Shown here: positions 1 to 8,344 of the stretch, in pieces
Layout of the letters: each line of letters begins with the position of its first letter
Numbering within the stretch: the stretch's first letter is position 1
Source of the DNA: Actinomycetes bacterium
GTDB lineage: Bacteria; Actinomycetota; Acidimicrobiia; Acidimicrobiales; Palsa-688
Length of the DNA: 64,000 nucleotides
Assembly (NCBI GenBank): GCA_021788115.1
Contig: JAJYLA010000004.1
Location: forward strand, 1 to 64,000
Reading direction: 5' to 3'
Made by a program: the position numbers and the translations under genes
The notes under the pieces: generated by a model
Databases searched by the model: none
What the model was told of the DNA's origin: nothing
Seen by the model: the letters and a program-made list of their open reading frames with translations, nothing else

Positions 1-386
1 TCTGCATCCAGGCCTGCCCCTACGACGCCCGCTATTTCAACACCGTGCAAGAGACCGCCGACAAGTGCACTTTCTGTGTGCAGCGTCTTGACCGGGGGAT
101 GCTGCCGGCATGCGTCACCTCGTGTGTGGGACGGGCCAGGGTGTTCGGCGACCTCAACGACCCGGATAGCGCCGCGTCCAAGCTGCTGGCCGAGTACTCG
201 GTTGACTGGCTGCTCCCCGAGCAGGGAACCGACCCTCAGATCTTCTACATCGACCTCAACGGCGAGTTGGTGACGGGGGCCACGGTCTTCGACACCGTCT
301 ACCCCTATGCCGCCGGCACCAATACCAACGAGTACGACAACTTGACGGGCCGGGTCCTGCTGCAAACCCCGCTCGGCGGAGATTGA
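1..386 (+). CDS. 4Fe-4S ferredoxin-type subunit of a molybdoenzyme complex (C-terminal part, 5' truncated by window)
   Basis: The reading frame is open from base 3 and ends at TGA 384-386, so only the C-terminal part is present. It contains CIQACPYDARYF and, further on, DKCTFCVQRL followed by ACVTSCVGRARVFGDL, the cysteine pattern of DmsB/PsrB/TtrB-type subunits that carry four cubane clusters. Such subunits pass electrons between the quinone-reactive membrane subunit and the catalytic molybdoenzyme on the outer face of the membrane. The next gene begins 12 bases later after a GGAGAGGAG ribosome-binding site, so the two belong to one operon. The family call is secure; the substrate of the complex cannot be read from this subunit. 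Confidence 0.9.
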   Translation, partial: CIQACPYDARYFNTVQETADKCTFCVQRLDRGMLPACVTSCVGRARVFGDLNDPDSAASKLLAEYSVDWLLPEQGTDPQIFYIDLNGELVTGATVFDTVYPYAAGTNTNEYDNLTGRVLLQTPLGGD

Positions 387-398
387 AGGAGAGGAGCC

Positions 399-1694
399 GT
401 GCATCTGTTCGCCGACACGGGTCTCAATGGGGGCTCCCTCGAGAACGCTTACTGGGGGATCCTCATCGTCACCTACCCCTTCATCTCGGGGCTGGTCGCT
501 GGCTCCTTCGTGGTCTCCTCGCTCAGCCACGTATTCCGCCTCCGCCACCTCGACAAGCTCGCCCCGTTGGCGGTGGTAGTCAGCTTCGCTTTCCTCCTGG
601 CCGCTCCGCTCACGGTGCTCGCCGACGCCCGACAGCCGGTGAACGCCTTCGAGCTGTTCACCAGGCCGCATATCCCGTGGTCCCCGCTCGGCGACTTCAC
701 GGCGATCTGGCTCAGCTATGTGGTGTTGATGCTCTTCGAGACCTACTTCGCCTTTCGGTACGCGAACGTCGAGCGGTCCATGGGCGCCGGGTGGCGGGCA
801 GGGCTGGGCCGCGTCCTGGCCCTCGGCAGCACCAACCTGACCCACGCCGGACGGCAGCGCGACACCAAGATCCTCGTGTTCCTCTCCTCCGCGGGGATCC
901 TGCTCGCGTTCATGTTCCACGGCTACATCGGTTTCGTCTTCGGCGCGGTGAAGGCCCGGGCGATCTGGTCCACCCCCCTGATGCCGGTGCTCTTCATCGT
1001 GTCGGCCATCGTGTCGGGCATTGCCTTCATGTACCTGGTCTACGTGTTCACCGCTCTCTTCTATCGCGAGCGGCCGAGCCGCACGATCACCAGAAGCTTG
1101 CTCACCTGGCTGATGGGGTTCCTCCTGATCGACGCGTACCTCGACGTGGTCGACCTCGTGACAAGTGGGGTGTCTGCCTACACCCAGGGTCCGGTGAGCA
1201 GCGGGGTGAGCAAGGTCTACCTTCACGGGCCGCACGTCGTCCCCTATTTCGGGATCCAGCTGGGGATAGGTATCGCTGCGCCGTTCCTCGTGTGGCTGGT
1301 ACCGCGCTTCCGGCGCTCGGTGCTCGGCGGAGGACTGATCTCCCTCTGCGTCGTCGTCGGGGTCTATGCGATGCGTTACAACGTCGTGTTCGGCGGCCAG
1401 ATGGAGTCGAAGGTGTCCCAGTCAATCGTCCACATGTCGGTGCCTCTGACGGGCTTCGACTCCGTCCAGACCGTGGTCGGCGTGTTCGGGGTCGCCTTCC
1501 TCTTGTTCTTGTTCTTCTCCTGGTTGCTCCCCTGGCGGCAAACCGCCGAAGCTGCGCAGGGTATCGCCGAGGTCGAGCACGAGGTGGTCCACGCGGGCGT
1601 CGAGATGGCGCTGGTTGGCGATGGGCTCGCCGGGCGGAAGGCGTTGGCGGAGAGCACCCGCATGGTCATCGGGGAGGAGCGAAGCGGTGAGTGA
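399..1694 (+). CDS. NrfD/PsrC-family membrane subunit (quinone-reactive)
   Basis: The product is a 431-residue, strongly hydrophobic protein of the NrfD/PsrC family, the membrane anchor of complex iron-sulfur molybdoenzymes that exchanges electrons with the quinone pool. The N-terminus (ENAYWGILIVTYPFISGL) and many further hydrophobic segments fit the family's eight or more helices. Length is in the range of PsrC/TtrC/ActC proteins. The GTG start at 399 is preceded by a GGAGAGGAG ribosome-binding site. The stop overlaps the start of the catalytic subunit gene by 8 bases, pointing to translational coupling. No heme-binding motif is expected or seen. Confidence 0.9.
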   Translation: MHLFADTGLNGGSLENAYWGILIVTYPFISGLVAGSFVVSSLSHVFRLRHLDKLAPLAVVVSFAFLLAAPLTVLADARQPVNAFELFTRPHIPWSPLGDFTAIWLSYVVLMLFETYFAFRYANVERSMGAGWRAGLGRVLALGSTNLTHAGRQRDTKILVFLSSAGILLAFMFHGYIGFVFGAVKARAIWSTPLMPVLFIVSAIVSGIAFMYLVYVFTALFYRERPSRTITRSLLTWLMGFLLIDAYLDVVDLVTSGVSAYTQGPVSSGVSKVYLHGPHVVPYFGIQLGIGIAAPFLVWLVPRFRRSVLGGGLISLCVVVGVYAMRYNVVFGGQMESKVSQSIVHMSVPLTGFDSVQTVVGVFGVAFLLFLFFSWLLPWRQTAEAAQGIAEVEHEVVHAGVEMALVGDGLAGRKALAESTRMVIGEERSGE

Positions 1695-4600
1695 CAGCCC
1701 CTACACCCTCACCCGGCGCGCCTTCTTGGCACGCACGGCATTGGTCGGCGGCGGGGCCGCGGTTGCGGGCTGGGGAGTGTCGCCCTGGGTCGGAGACGTG
1801 TTCCACCGCCGGGGCACCTTCGTGTACCCGGACCGGCCCGAGACCCTGGTCGGCGTTCAGAGCGTCTACAGCGTCTGCAAGCAGTGCGGAAGCGACTGCG
1901 GGCTGGTCGCCCACGTCTTCGACGGGGTGCTGCAGAAGCTCGACGGCAACCCCTACCACCCGGCGAGCACCGAGCCTCACGCCCGCTACGCGACCCCGGT
2001 CGCCGCGGCGAGGGTGTGGGCCGCTCCGCACTCCCTGTGCAACCGGGGCCAGGCGGGACGCCAGACCCTCTACGACCCCTACCGCCTCACCGTGCCCCTC
2101 AAGCGCAGCGGTCCTCGGGGTTCGGGGTCCTGGGAGCCGATCCCGTGGGAGCAGCTGGTGCGGGAAGTGGTCGACGGCGGTGCGCTCTTCGCGAACGTGG
2201 CCGGCGAGGAGAGCCGCCACGTCGAGGGGTTCGCGGCCCTGTGGGACGGCGGCCGGGGTCGCACCCGTCCCATCGACCCTGCCGACAGCAGCCTGGGCCC
2301 GCAGACCAACGGTCTGGTCATGTACGCGGGGATGGCCGAGAACGGGCAGAACGACTTCCTCTCCCGCTTCGCCACCTCCTTCGGCACCATGAACCTCGAA
2401 GCCGCCGACGCCATCTGCGACCTCAACCGCATGCAGGCCACGATGCTCTCGCTCGACGGCATGACGGACCCCCTCAAGCCCGATCTGGCCAACGCCCACT
2501 ACCTGCTGTACTTCGGGTCCAACGTGATGACGGCCGGCTTCCCGATGCAGGCGGTCGGGCGGAAGCTGGCCGCGGCGTCGGCATCGGGGCGGCTTTCCTA
2601 CACCGTCGTCGGGGTGCGCGCCGGCAACAGCTCGCTGCACGCGGACCGCACTGTGTATGTGAAGCCCGGCGGCGACGGTGCCCTGGCGATGGGAATAATC
2701 CGCTGGATTCTCGAGAGCGGCGCCTACGACGCCGGCTACCTCTCGCTGCCGAGCCAGCGGGCTGCGACCGCGGCGGGCATGCCCACCTTCACGAACGCGA
2801 GCTGGCTCGTGGTGGCGGACCCCGCCCACCCGAGCTTCGGCGCTTTCCTCGACCCCTCCCAGGCCGGGCTGGCCCCGCCGATGAGCAGCAACGGATCCTC
2901 TGACATGGGTGGGTCCGGCCCCGCCGGCGTGGTGATCGACCCGCGCACGCACAAGCCGGTCGTCGCCACGAAGGCGTCGCGAGGAGAACTGTGGCCGACC
3001 GGGGAGCCGTCGACTTCCACCGTCGAGGTCCACGGCATCGCCTGCCGCACCGCCTTCCAGATCCTCTGGGCTGAGGCCGATTCCCTCAGCCTCGATGCCT
3101 ACGCGACCGAGGCCGGCGTCTCGGCCGATTTGATCACCACGCTGGCTCAGGAGTTCACGAGCCACGGCCGGCGAGCGGTGGCCGACTACGGCCGCGGCCC
3201 GGCAATGCACACCAACGGCTTCTACGCCGGCCGGGCGATCATGACCCTCAATTTCCTCATCGGCAACGTCGACTGGATGGGCGGCTATGTCGTCGGGGGC
3301 GGCACCGCCGACTACGCCGGCGCCAACTCGGGCGCGCCCTACGCGCTCGGTTCCTGGCCGAAGCAACCCGCCAACCTGCCCGTCGGGGTGCCCATCTCCC
3401 GCAGCGGCGTCGCCTACGAGACCTCCGGCGAATACGCGGCGAAGAAGGCCGCCGGGAAGAATCCCTATCCCGCCTCGCGTCCGTGGTTCTCCTTCGGCGG
3501 CGGCCAGTGGCCTGAGATGTTCGCCGGCGTCTACAGCCGGTACCCCTATGCGGCGAAGATCCTCTTCCAGCACGCCGCCAATCCGGCGTGGAGCGCGCCC
3601 GCAATCGCCGGAGCCGGCGACGCCGACCTTCCCTTCCAGCGGGTCGTCACGGACCTCGACCGGGTACCGCTGTTCATCGCCGCCGACATCGTGCTTTCCG
3701 AGAGCGCATCGTACGCAGACTACGTCGTGCCGGACACGACCTACCTGGAGACGTGGGAGTTCCCCGGCGTGTGGCCGATCGTGCCTACCAAGGCCCAAGG
3801 TGTCCGCCAGCCTGTCGTCGCGCCGCTCACGGGGCGGACACCTTCGGGCGAGCCGATGTCGATGGAGCAGTTCCTCATCGACGTGGCGAAGGCTCTCGGC
3901 ATGCCGGGTTTCGGGAAGAACGCCTTCGGCGAGGGCGGCTCCCTCGACTCGCGCGAGGACTACTACCTGAAGATGGTGGCCAACGCCGCCTACGACCCGA
4001 CCTTCCAGGCCTGGCGCCACGGGACGCTGGTGACCCTGCCCGCTGTGCCCGACGCCACAGGAGAGGAGCTCGACGCGATCGCTCCGCTGCGGAGCACCCG
4101 GCCGCATGCCCTCACGGACGCCCAGTGGCGCAAGGCGGCCTACGTGCTCGCCCGCGGCGGGCGGTTCGAGGACTACGAGGCCGCGTACCTGCCGAACGCC
4201 GAGACCCAGCAGCGCATCGCCGCCCTGGTCGACGAGTTCGTCTTGGACACCGGCATCCCCGGGTGGGTCCACCCGGACGGCCAGATCACGCCCGCCGAGC
4301 TTCGAGCGTCGTTTGCCTCGGCCATCAGCCTGCCCGTCCCGACCCCGTCGAACCCGAGCTGGCTCGCCTACCAGTACGGGCAGGGCGGCGTCGCTTGCCA
4401 GGTCTACAACCCGGCTGTAGGTACCGCCCGCAACCCCTTGACGGGAGAGCTATTCGCCGGCACGGCTCGCTACGAACCGCCCCGCGACCTCAGCGGCCGC
4501 CCGCTCGCCGAGCTCGCGTCGGATGTCACGTTCCCGTTCCTCCTGAGCACGCACAAGACCACCGTGCTCAGCCACAGCCAGGGCATCAACGATCCGTGGC

Positions 4601-4980
4601 TGACCGAGCTCATGCCCGAGGGCTTCATCGACATGTGCTCCATCGACGCGGAGAGGCTCGGCCTGCACGCCGGCGACGTCGTCCGGGTGTGGTCCCCGAC
4701 GCTCCCCCGCGAGAGGGGACTCGTGGGCCGGCTGCGGACGCTCAACGGGTTGCGCCCGGGAGTCGTCGCCTTCCCGCACGGCTACGGGCACTGGCAGGCG
4801 GGCGGCACGGACTCGACCCTGCCGTCCGACCCGGCGCGCCTCGTCCCGGCGCGCCTCAACGCCGCCATGCAGCTCGACGCCTTCCGCTCCGAGCCGAACG
4901 GGTTCGCCGTCGGTCTGATGGACCCGGTCACAGGCAGTCAGGCCTACTTCGACACCCGAGTCGCCGTAGAGCGGATCTGA
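1687..4980 (+). CDS. Tat-exported molybdopterin oxidoreductase catalytic subunit (PsrA/PhsA/TtrA-like)
   Basis: From GTG 1687 the protein has 1097 residues; this start overlaps the upstream gene and follows an AGGAG site, and it places a Tat signal at the N-terminus (TRRAFLART, residues 9-17). A [4Fe-4S] motif follows: C64-x2-C67-x3-C71 and C118. The context ADAICDLNRMQ offers C244 as likely molybdenum ligand, as in polysulfide, thiosulfate, tetrathionate and arsenate reductases. Later come bis-MGD binding segments and the C-terminal molydopterin-dinucleotide domain (PHGYGHWQAGG near residues 1035-1045). PsrA and PhsA are usually about 760 residues, so the size is closer to TtrA or ArrA. Sulfur chemistry is favoured because TusA/DsrE/Qmo-like genes lie nearby, but the substrate is inference. 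Confidence 0.85.
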   Translation: MSDSPYTLTRRAFLARTALVGGGAAVAGWGVSPWVGDVFHRRGTFVYPDRPETLVGVQSVYSVCKQCGSDCGLVAHVFDGVLQKLDGNPYHPASTEPHARYATPVAAARVWAAPHSLCNRGQAGRQTLYDPYRLTVPLKRSGPRGSGSWEPIPWEQLVREVVDGGALFANVAGEESRHVEGFAALWDGGRGRTRPIDPADSSLGPQTNGLVMYAGMAENGQNDFLSRFATSFGTMNLEAADAICDLNRMQATMLSLDGMTDPLKPDLANAHYLLYFGSNVMTAGFPMQAVGRKLAAASASGRLSYTVVGVRAGNSSLHADRTVYVKPGGDGALAMGIIRWILESGAYDAGYLSLPSQRAATAAGMPTFTNASWLVVADPAHPSFGAFLDPSQAGLAPPMSSNGSSDMGGSGPAGVVIDPRTHKPVVATKASRGELWPTGEPSTSTVEVHGIACRTAFQILWAEADSLSLDAYATEAGVSADLITTLAQEFTSHGRRAVADYGRGPAMHTNGFYAGRAIMTLNFLIGNVDWMGGYVVGGGTADYAGANSGAPYALGSWPKQPANLPVGVPISRSGVAYETSGEYAAKKAAGKNPYPASRPWFSFGGGQWPEMFAGVYSRYPYAAKILFQHAANPAWSAPAIAGAGDADLPFQRVVTDLDRVPLFIAADIVLSESASYADYVVPDTTYLETWEFPGVWPIVPTKAQGVRQPVVAPLTGRTPSGEPMSMEQFLIDVAKALGMPGFGKNAFGEGGSLDSREDYYLKMVANAAYDPTFQAWRHGTLVTLPAVPDATGEELDAIAPLRSTRPHALTDAQWRKAAYVLARGGRFEDYEAAYLPNAETQQRIAALVDEFVLDTGIPGWVHPDGQITPAELRASFASAISLPVPTPSNPSWLAYQYGQGGVACQVYNPAVGTARNPLTGELFAGTARYEPPRDLSGRPLAELASDVTFPFLLSTHKTTVLSHSQGINDPWLTELMPEGFIDMCSIDAERLGLHAGDVVRVWSPTLPRERGLVGRLRTLNGLRPGVVAFPHGYGHWQAGGTDSTLPSDPARLVPARLNAAMQLDAFRSEPNGFAVGLMDPVTGSQAYFDTRVAVERI

Positions 4981-4982
4981 CG

Positions 4983-5645
4983 ATGCGATCCCGGCGGCCG
5001 GCGGCCGACGTCTTCACCGCCACCTACGACCTGCTGGGCCGGGCCTACCTCGGCGGGCCGCGCGCGGTGACACCCGATCGGCTCCCGGCGCTCGACGCCC
5101 TGTTCGCCGCGCTGAGCGAGGTCGACCCGCGATGGCGGTCCTCCGTCGAGTCCCTGCTCGCGGGCCATGCTGCAGACCTGCGCCGAGCGCACAGCGACTT
5201 CGTCGAGTGCCTGGCGACACCTGTGACCGGACGGTACGTCCCGCCCTACGCCTCCGTGTACCTCGACGGCGGCCAGCTGTGGGGACCCTCGACGTTCCAG
5301 GTGCTCTCGTGCTACGAAGCCGAAGGTCTCGCCTGGGACCGAGCTCGTCCGGGTCCGGGGGGCTGTCCGGTTCGTGCCCCCGACCACGTCGGCGTCGAGA
5401 TGGCCTTCCTGTCCGTCGCGTCGGGCCGCCCGGCGGCCAGCCGCTGCGACACCGCGACCGCCCGCCGCCTCGGCACCGTCCTCGCGCACGCCGCCGCCTG
5501 GCTCCCGCTCTTCCGCGACGCCCTCCGAGCGTCCTCGACAGGGGCCGGACTCGCGGGCTGGACGGCCTTCGCGGCGGAGGTCGTCGACGCCGACCTCCAC
5601 CGGCGATCGGCGGGCGCAGCCGGTGCAGCGGTGCCCTTGGTCTAG
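4983..5645 (+). CDS. TorD/DmsD-family cytoplasmic chaperone for the molybdoenzyme
   Basis: This 220-residue protein begins two bases after the catalytic subunit's stop codon. It is all-helical in character and carries the family signature region PPYASVYLDGG and PDHVGVEMAFLSV, typical of TorD/NarJ-like maturation proteins. These bind the Tat signal of the apo-enzyme and hold it back from export until the molybdenum cofactor is inserted. Its place directly behind a Tat-dependent catalytic subunit supports the assignment. The family is sequence-divergent, so the exact sub-family is not fixed. Confidence 0.8.
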   Translation: MRSRRPAADVFTATYDLLGRAYLGGPRAVTPDRLPALDALFAALSEVDPRWRSSVESLLAGHAADLRRAHSDFVECLATPVTGRYVPPYASVYLDGGQLWGPSTFQVLSCYEAEGLAWDRARPGPGGCPVRAPDHVGVEMAFLSVASGRPAASRCDTATARRLGTVLAHAAAWLPLFRDALRASSTGAGLAGWTAFAAEVVDADLHRRSAGAAGAAVPLV

Positions 5646-5688
5646 TTCGACTTGCCCGCCCGGCCGTGGGTGTTGGTGAACAGGGCCC

Positions 5689-5707
5689 CTCAGCGCGAAG
5701 CGCTGAG
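5689..5707. terminator. Stem-loop between convergent genes
   Basis: CTCAGCGC and GCGCTGAG form a perfect 8-bp stem with loop GAA, followed on the plus strand by a pyrimidine-rich CCTTTCTT. It sits between the chaperone gene (plus) and the Met-rich gene (minus), so it may terminate both. Confidence 0.6.
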
Positions 5708-5752
5708 CTCGCCTTTCTTGGCGGTATGAGGCTCGCTCGCTACGTCTAGCGG

Positions 5753-6079
5753 TCAGCGGGTCAGGTCGCCCATCATGCCGCCGACGCTCGCGTTGCCGTT
5801 GGCGCCGTACCCGGACATCATTCCCCTCGAGCCCATCTCGGAATACATCTGGTTGAACCACGTCCGATCGTTGGCGCGCAGTCGGCCGACCATCTGCTCG
5901 TGCATCGAGTACATCCAGCCCGACCGGGACGTCGACTCGGCCGGGGCTGTGCGCTGCGTGGCCCCGGCCGGTGTGGCCGGTCCGCCATTGGTGGTGGCGG
6001 CGGCGATGCCGGCACCGACACCGAGGGTGATGGTCGCGACGGCCACACCGACACCGAGTCGAGTCTTGATACGCATCAT
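5753..6079 (-). CDS. Small exported Met-rich protein
   Basis: This is a 108-residue protein with a signal-like N-terminus (MMRIKTRLGVGVAVATITLG) ending near an Ala-rich cleavage region. The mature part holds nine methionines in its last 54 residues, including GMMSGYG and GGMMGDL. Two adjacent ATGs could start it; AGGAGG at 6083-6088 lies 4 nt from the first and 7 nt from the second, so the second (6076) may be used. It is divergent from a two-component system whose sensor region is also Met-rich. I do not recognise a family. Methionine clusters often bind Cu(I) or Ag(I), so a periplasmic metal-binding role is a reasonable guess, not a demonstrated one. Confidence 0.65.
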   Translation of the reverse strand: MMRIKTRLGVGVAVATITLGVGAGIAAATTNGGPATPAGATQRTAPAESTSRSGWMYSMHEQMVGRLRANDRTWFNQMYSEMGSRGMMSGYGANGNASVGGMMGDLTR

Positions 6080-6239
6080 GGAACCTCCTGTTGGGTTGTC
6101 TGCGAAGCTCATGCTCGGGTGACCGCGTGGAGATCGTGTGGAGATGGCGGGAAGAGTGGATGGTTGTTGACACAAGACCCTGGAAGACCGTCGCCGAGGG
6201 GGGCACCATCGATGACATGAGTCCGATGGAAGGTGCCCG

Positions 6240-6947
6240 ATGACCCGCACGGTCCTGGTGGTGGAGGACGAGGTCAAGATCCGCGACCTGGTACGGGCTT
6301 ACCTGGAACACGACGGGCTCACGGTGATCACCACAGGCTCGGGAGCCGAGGCCCTGAGCCTCGTCAGCTCGGCCCAGCCCGACCTGGTGGTGCTGGACCT
6401 GCGCCTTCCCGACGTGCCCGGTGAGGGCGTGGCGCGCGAGGTTCGGGCGAGCTCACCCGTACCTATCGTCATCCTGACGGCGAAGTCCGGCGAGGAGGAG
6501 CGCATCCGGGGCCTGGAGCTCGGCGTGGACGACTACGTGACCAAGCCCTTCAGCCCTCGCGAGCTGGTGCTGCGGGTCCAGGCGGTGTTGCGACGCTCGG
6601 CTGCGATCCCCGTTGGTGGCCCGGCCGACGGTGTCGTGTCCTTCGGCGGTGGCGATCTGGTCATCGACGAGTCCCGCCACGAGGTGCGGGTGCGGGGCGA
6701 TCTCGTCGCCTTGACGCCAACCGAGTGGGGAGTGCTGATTGCCTTGGCGGGACGGCCTGGCCGCGTGTACTCCCGTTTGGAGCTGGTGAACCGGGTGCGC
6801 GGCTACGAGTTCGACGGCTACGAGCGGACCGTCGACACGCACGTGAAGAACCTGCGGCGCAAGATCGAGGGCGACACGCGAGAACCTCGCATCGTGCAGA
6901 CGGTCCTCGGCGCCGGCTACCGCCTTGGGTTGAGCCGTGACTCCTGA
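6240..6947 (+). CDS. OmpR/PhoB-family response regulator
   Basis: The 235-residue protein has a receiver domain with the acidic pocket VVEDE, phosphoacceptor D53 in VVLDLRLPD, and conserved lysine K102 in DDYVTKPFSP. A winged-helix OmpR-type DNA-binding domain follows, ending RTVDTHVKNLRRKIEGD and GAGYRLG. It is a phosphorylation-dependent transcription factor. GGAAGG precedes the ATG. The kinase gene overlaps its end by 11 bases. A likely target is the divergent Met-rich gene 160 bases away; this is inference. Confidence 0.95.
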   Translation: MTRTVLVVEDEVKIRDLVRAYLEHDGLTVITTGSGAEALSLVSSAQPDLVVLDLRLPDVPGEGVAREVRASSPVPIVILTAKSGEEERIRGLELGVDDYVTKPFSPRELVLRVQAVLRRSAAIPVGGPADGVVSFGGGDLVIDESRHEVRVRGDLVALTPTEWGVLIALAGRPGRVYSRLELVNRVRGYEFDGYERTVDTHVKNLRRKIEGDTREPRIVQTVLGAGYRLGLSRDS

Positions 6948-8301
6948 GCGGCTGACCGGTCGCCTCAGCATTCGCCTGGTCGTTGCGTTCGTCGCCGTCG
7001 CGGTGGTCGCTGTGGCAGGGCTGGCTGCCTTGGTCGTCGTGGCGTCCGGCTCGCAGGTCGACACGCTCGTGGCGCGAGAACACCGTGCGGACGCACACGC
7101 CGCTGCCGTGACCCTCGCCCGAGCGTACGAGGCAGCGGCGGGCTGGGCTGCCGCCGATCTGGCCCCGGCCAGCGCCGTCGCGGCCCAGGATCAGGCGACT
7201 CTGACGGTCACCGACGCGGATGGAACGCCGCTCGTCTCCTCGGGCGACATGATGGCGTCCATGGGGGACATGTACGGCGGCTCGACCGACGCCGTTCCGC
7301 GTGGCGCTCCCATTACGGCCTCGGTCGTGGTCGGCGGGCGCACTGTGGGGTACGCGCAGCTCCGGTTTCCCGCCTCCGGATTGCCGGCCCCGGAGCGGGC
7401 GATGCGCGACGCGCTCTGGCGGGTCGCAATCGCCGGCACGGCGCTCGCGGCCCTCGCGGCCCTGCTCGTGGCGTTGTACGTCGCCCGGCGGCTGACCCGG
7501 CCCCTCGCGGCCTTAACGTCCGCCGCGCAGCGTCTGGCTGCCGGCGACCGTGAAGCCCGCTCCGGCCACGCGGACGCCCCCGGCGAGCTCGGCGCTCTCG
7601 CCTCCAGCTTCGACCGGATGGCCGCCAGCATCCAGCGCGAGGACGCGCTGCGCCGCAACCTCGTCGCCGACGTCGCCCACGAGCTGCGCACACCCCTCAC
7701 GATCCTGCGCGGCCAGACCGAAGCCGTGCTCGACGGGCTGACGGAGCTCAACGCCGTGGCGGTCGAGTCTTTGCACGACGAGATCGTTCGCGTCTCCCGT
7801 GTCGTCGGCGACCTCGAGACGCTCGCGTCCGCGGAAGCCGCAGGGCTCGACCTGCACCTCGTCCCGGTCGACCTCGCCCAGGTCGCGACCGACGCGGCCG
7901 ACCTCATCAACCCGGCTGCGCTCGAGGCGGGCTTGAGTATCGAGCTCGACGCGCATTCTGCCCCATCGCGAGGCGATCCCGCTCGACTGCATCAGGTCGC
8001 GCTCAACCTTCTCACCAACGCGATCAAGTTCACGCCGCGGGATGGTCGGGTCCTCGTGCACACCTGGGCCGACACGTCGGGCGCCCACCTGCAGGTCACG
8101 GACAGCGGGCGGGGAATCCCCGACGAGGAGCTGCCGCACGTCTTCGAGCGCTTCTGGCGAGGCGGCGGGACGGGTTCGGTGCCGGGCAGCGGCGTCGGCT
8201 TGGCTGTCGCCTCCGAGCTGGCGGCCGCCCACGACGGGCGCATCGAAGCAGCGAACGCCTCTGCGGGCGGCGCTGTGTTCACCCTCACCCTGCCGGCGTA
8301 G
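6937..8301 (+). CDS. Sensor histidine kinase with Met-rich extracytoplasmic region
   Basis: The 454-residue kinase has a first membrane helix at about residues 12-36, an extracytoplasmic region to about 160, a second helix to about 183, a HAMP domain, the HisKA box with phospho-accepting H248 (VADVAHELRTPLT), and an HATPase domain (TNAIKFTPRDG, DSGRGIP, GSGVGLAV). The sensor region contains GDMMASMGDMYGG (residues 103-115), a methionine cluster resembling those of copper or silver sensing proteins. It starts with GTG inside the response-regulator gene and is translationally coupled to it. The signal is not proven; a soft metal ion is the best guess. Confidence 0.93.
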   Translation: MTPERLTGRLSIRLVVAFVAVAVVAVAGLAALVVVASGSQVDTLVAREHRADAHAAAVTLARAYEAAAGWAAADLAPASAVAAQDQATLTVTDADGTPLVSSGDMMASMGDMYGGSTDAVPRGAPITASVVVGGRTVGYAQLRFPASGLPAPERAMRDALWRVAIAGTALAALAALLVALYVARRLTRPLAALTSAAQRLAAGDREARSGHADAPGELGALASSFDRMAASIQREDALRRNLVADVAHELRTPLTILRGQTEAVLDGLTELNAVAVESLHDEIVRVSRVVGDLETLASAEAAGLDLHLVPVDLAQVATDAADLINPAALEAGLSIELDAHSAPSRGDPARLHQVALNLLTNAIKFTPRDGRVLVHTWADTSGAHLQVTDSGRGIPDEELPHVFERFWRGGGTGSVPGSGVGLAVASELAAAHDGRIEAANASAGGAVFTLTLPA

Positions 8302-8344
8302 GCCCCCCATCCAGCGCCCAGCCGCCCCGGTCCGGCAAGGGCTA

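Noticed and set aside
1666-4272. Long open frame on the minus strand opposite the molybdoenzyme gene
   Set aside because: It is Arg/Gly/Val-rich, matches no family and mirrors the codon bias of the real gene; in very GC-rich DNA such antisense frames are expected.
1687-4980. Formate dehydrogenase or nitrate reductase catalytic subunit
   Set aside because: The cluster spacing, the NrfD-type anchor and the likely Cys ligand fit the Psr/Phs/Ttr/Arr group better; no selenocysteine context or NarG Asp motif was seen.
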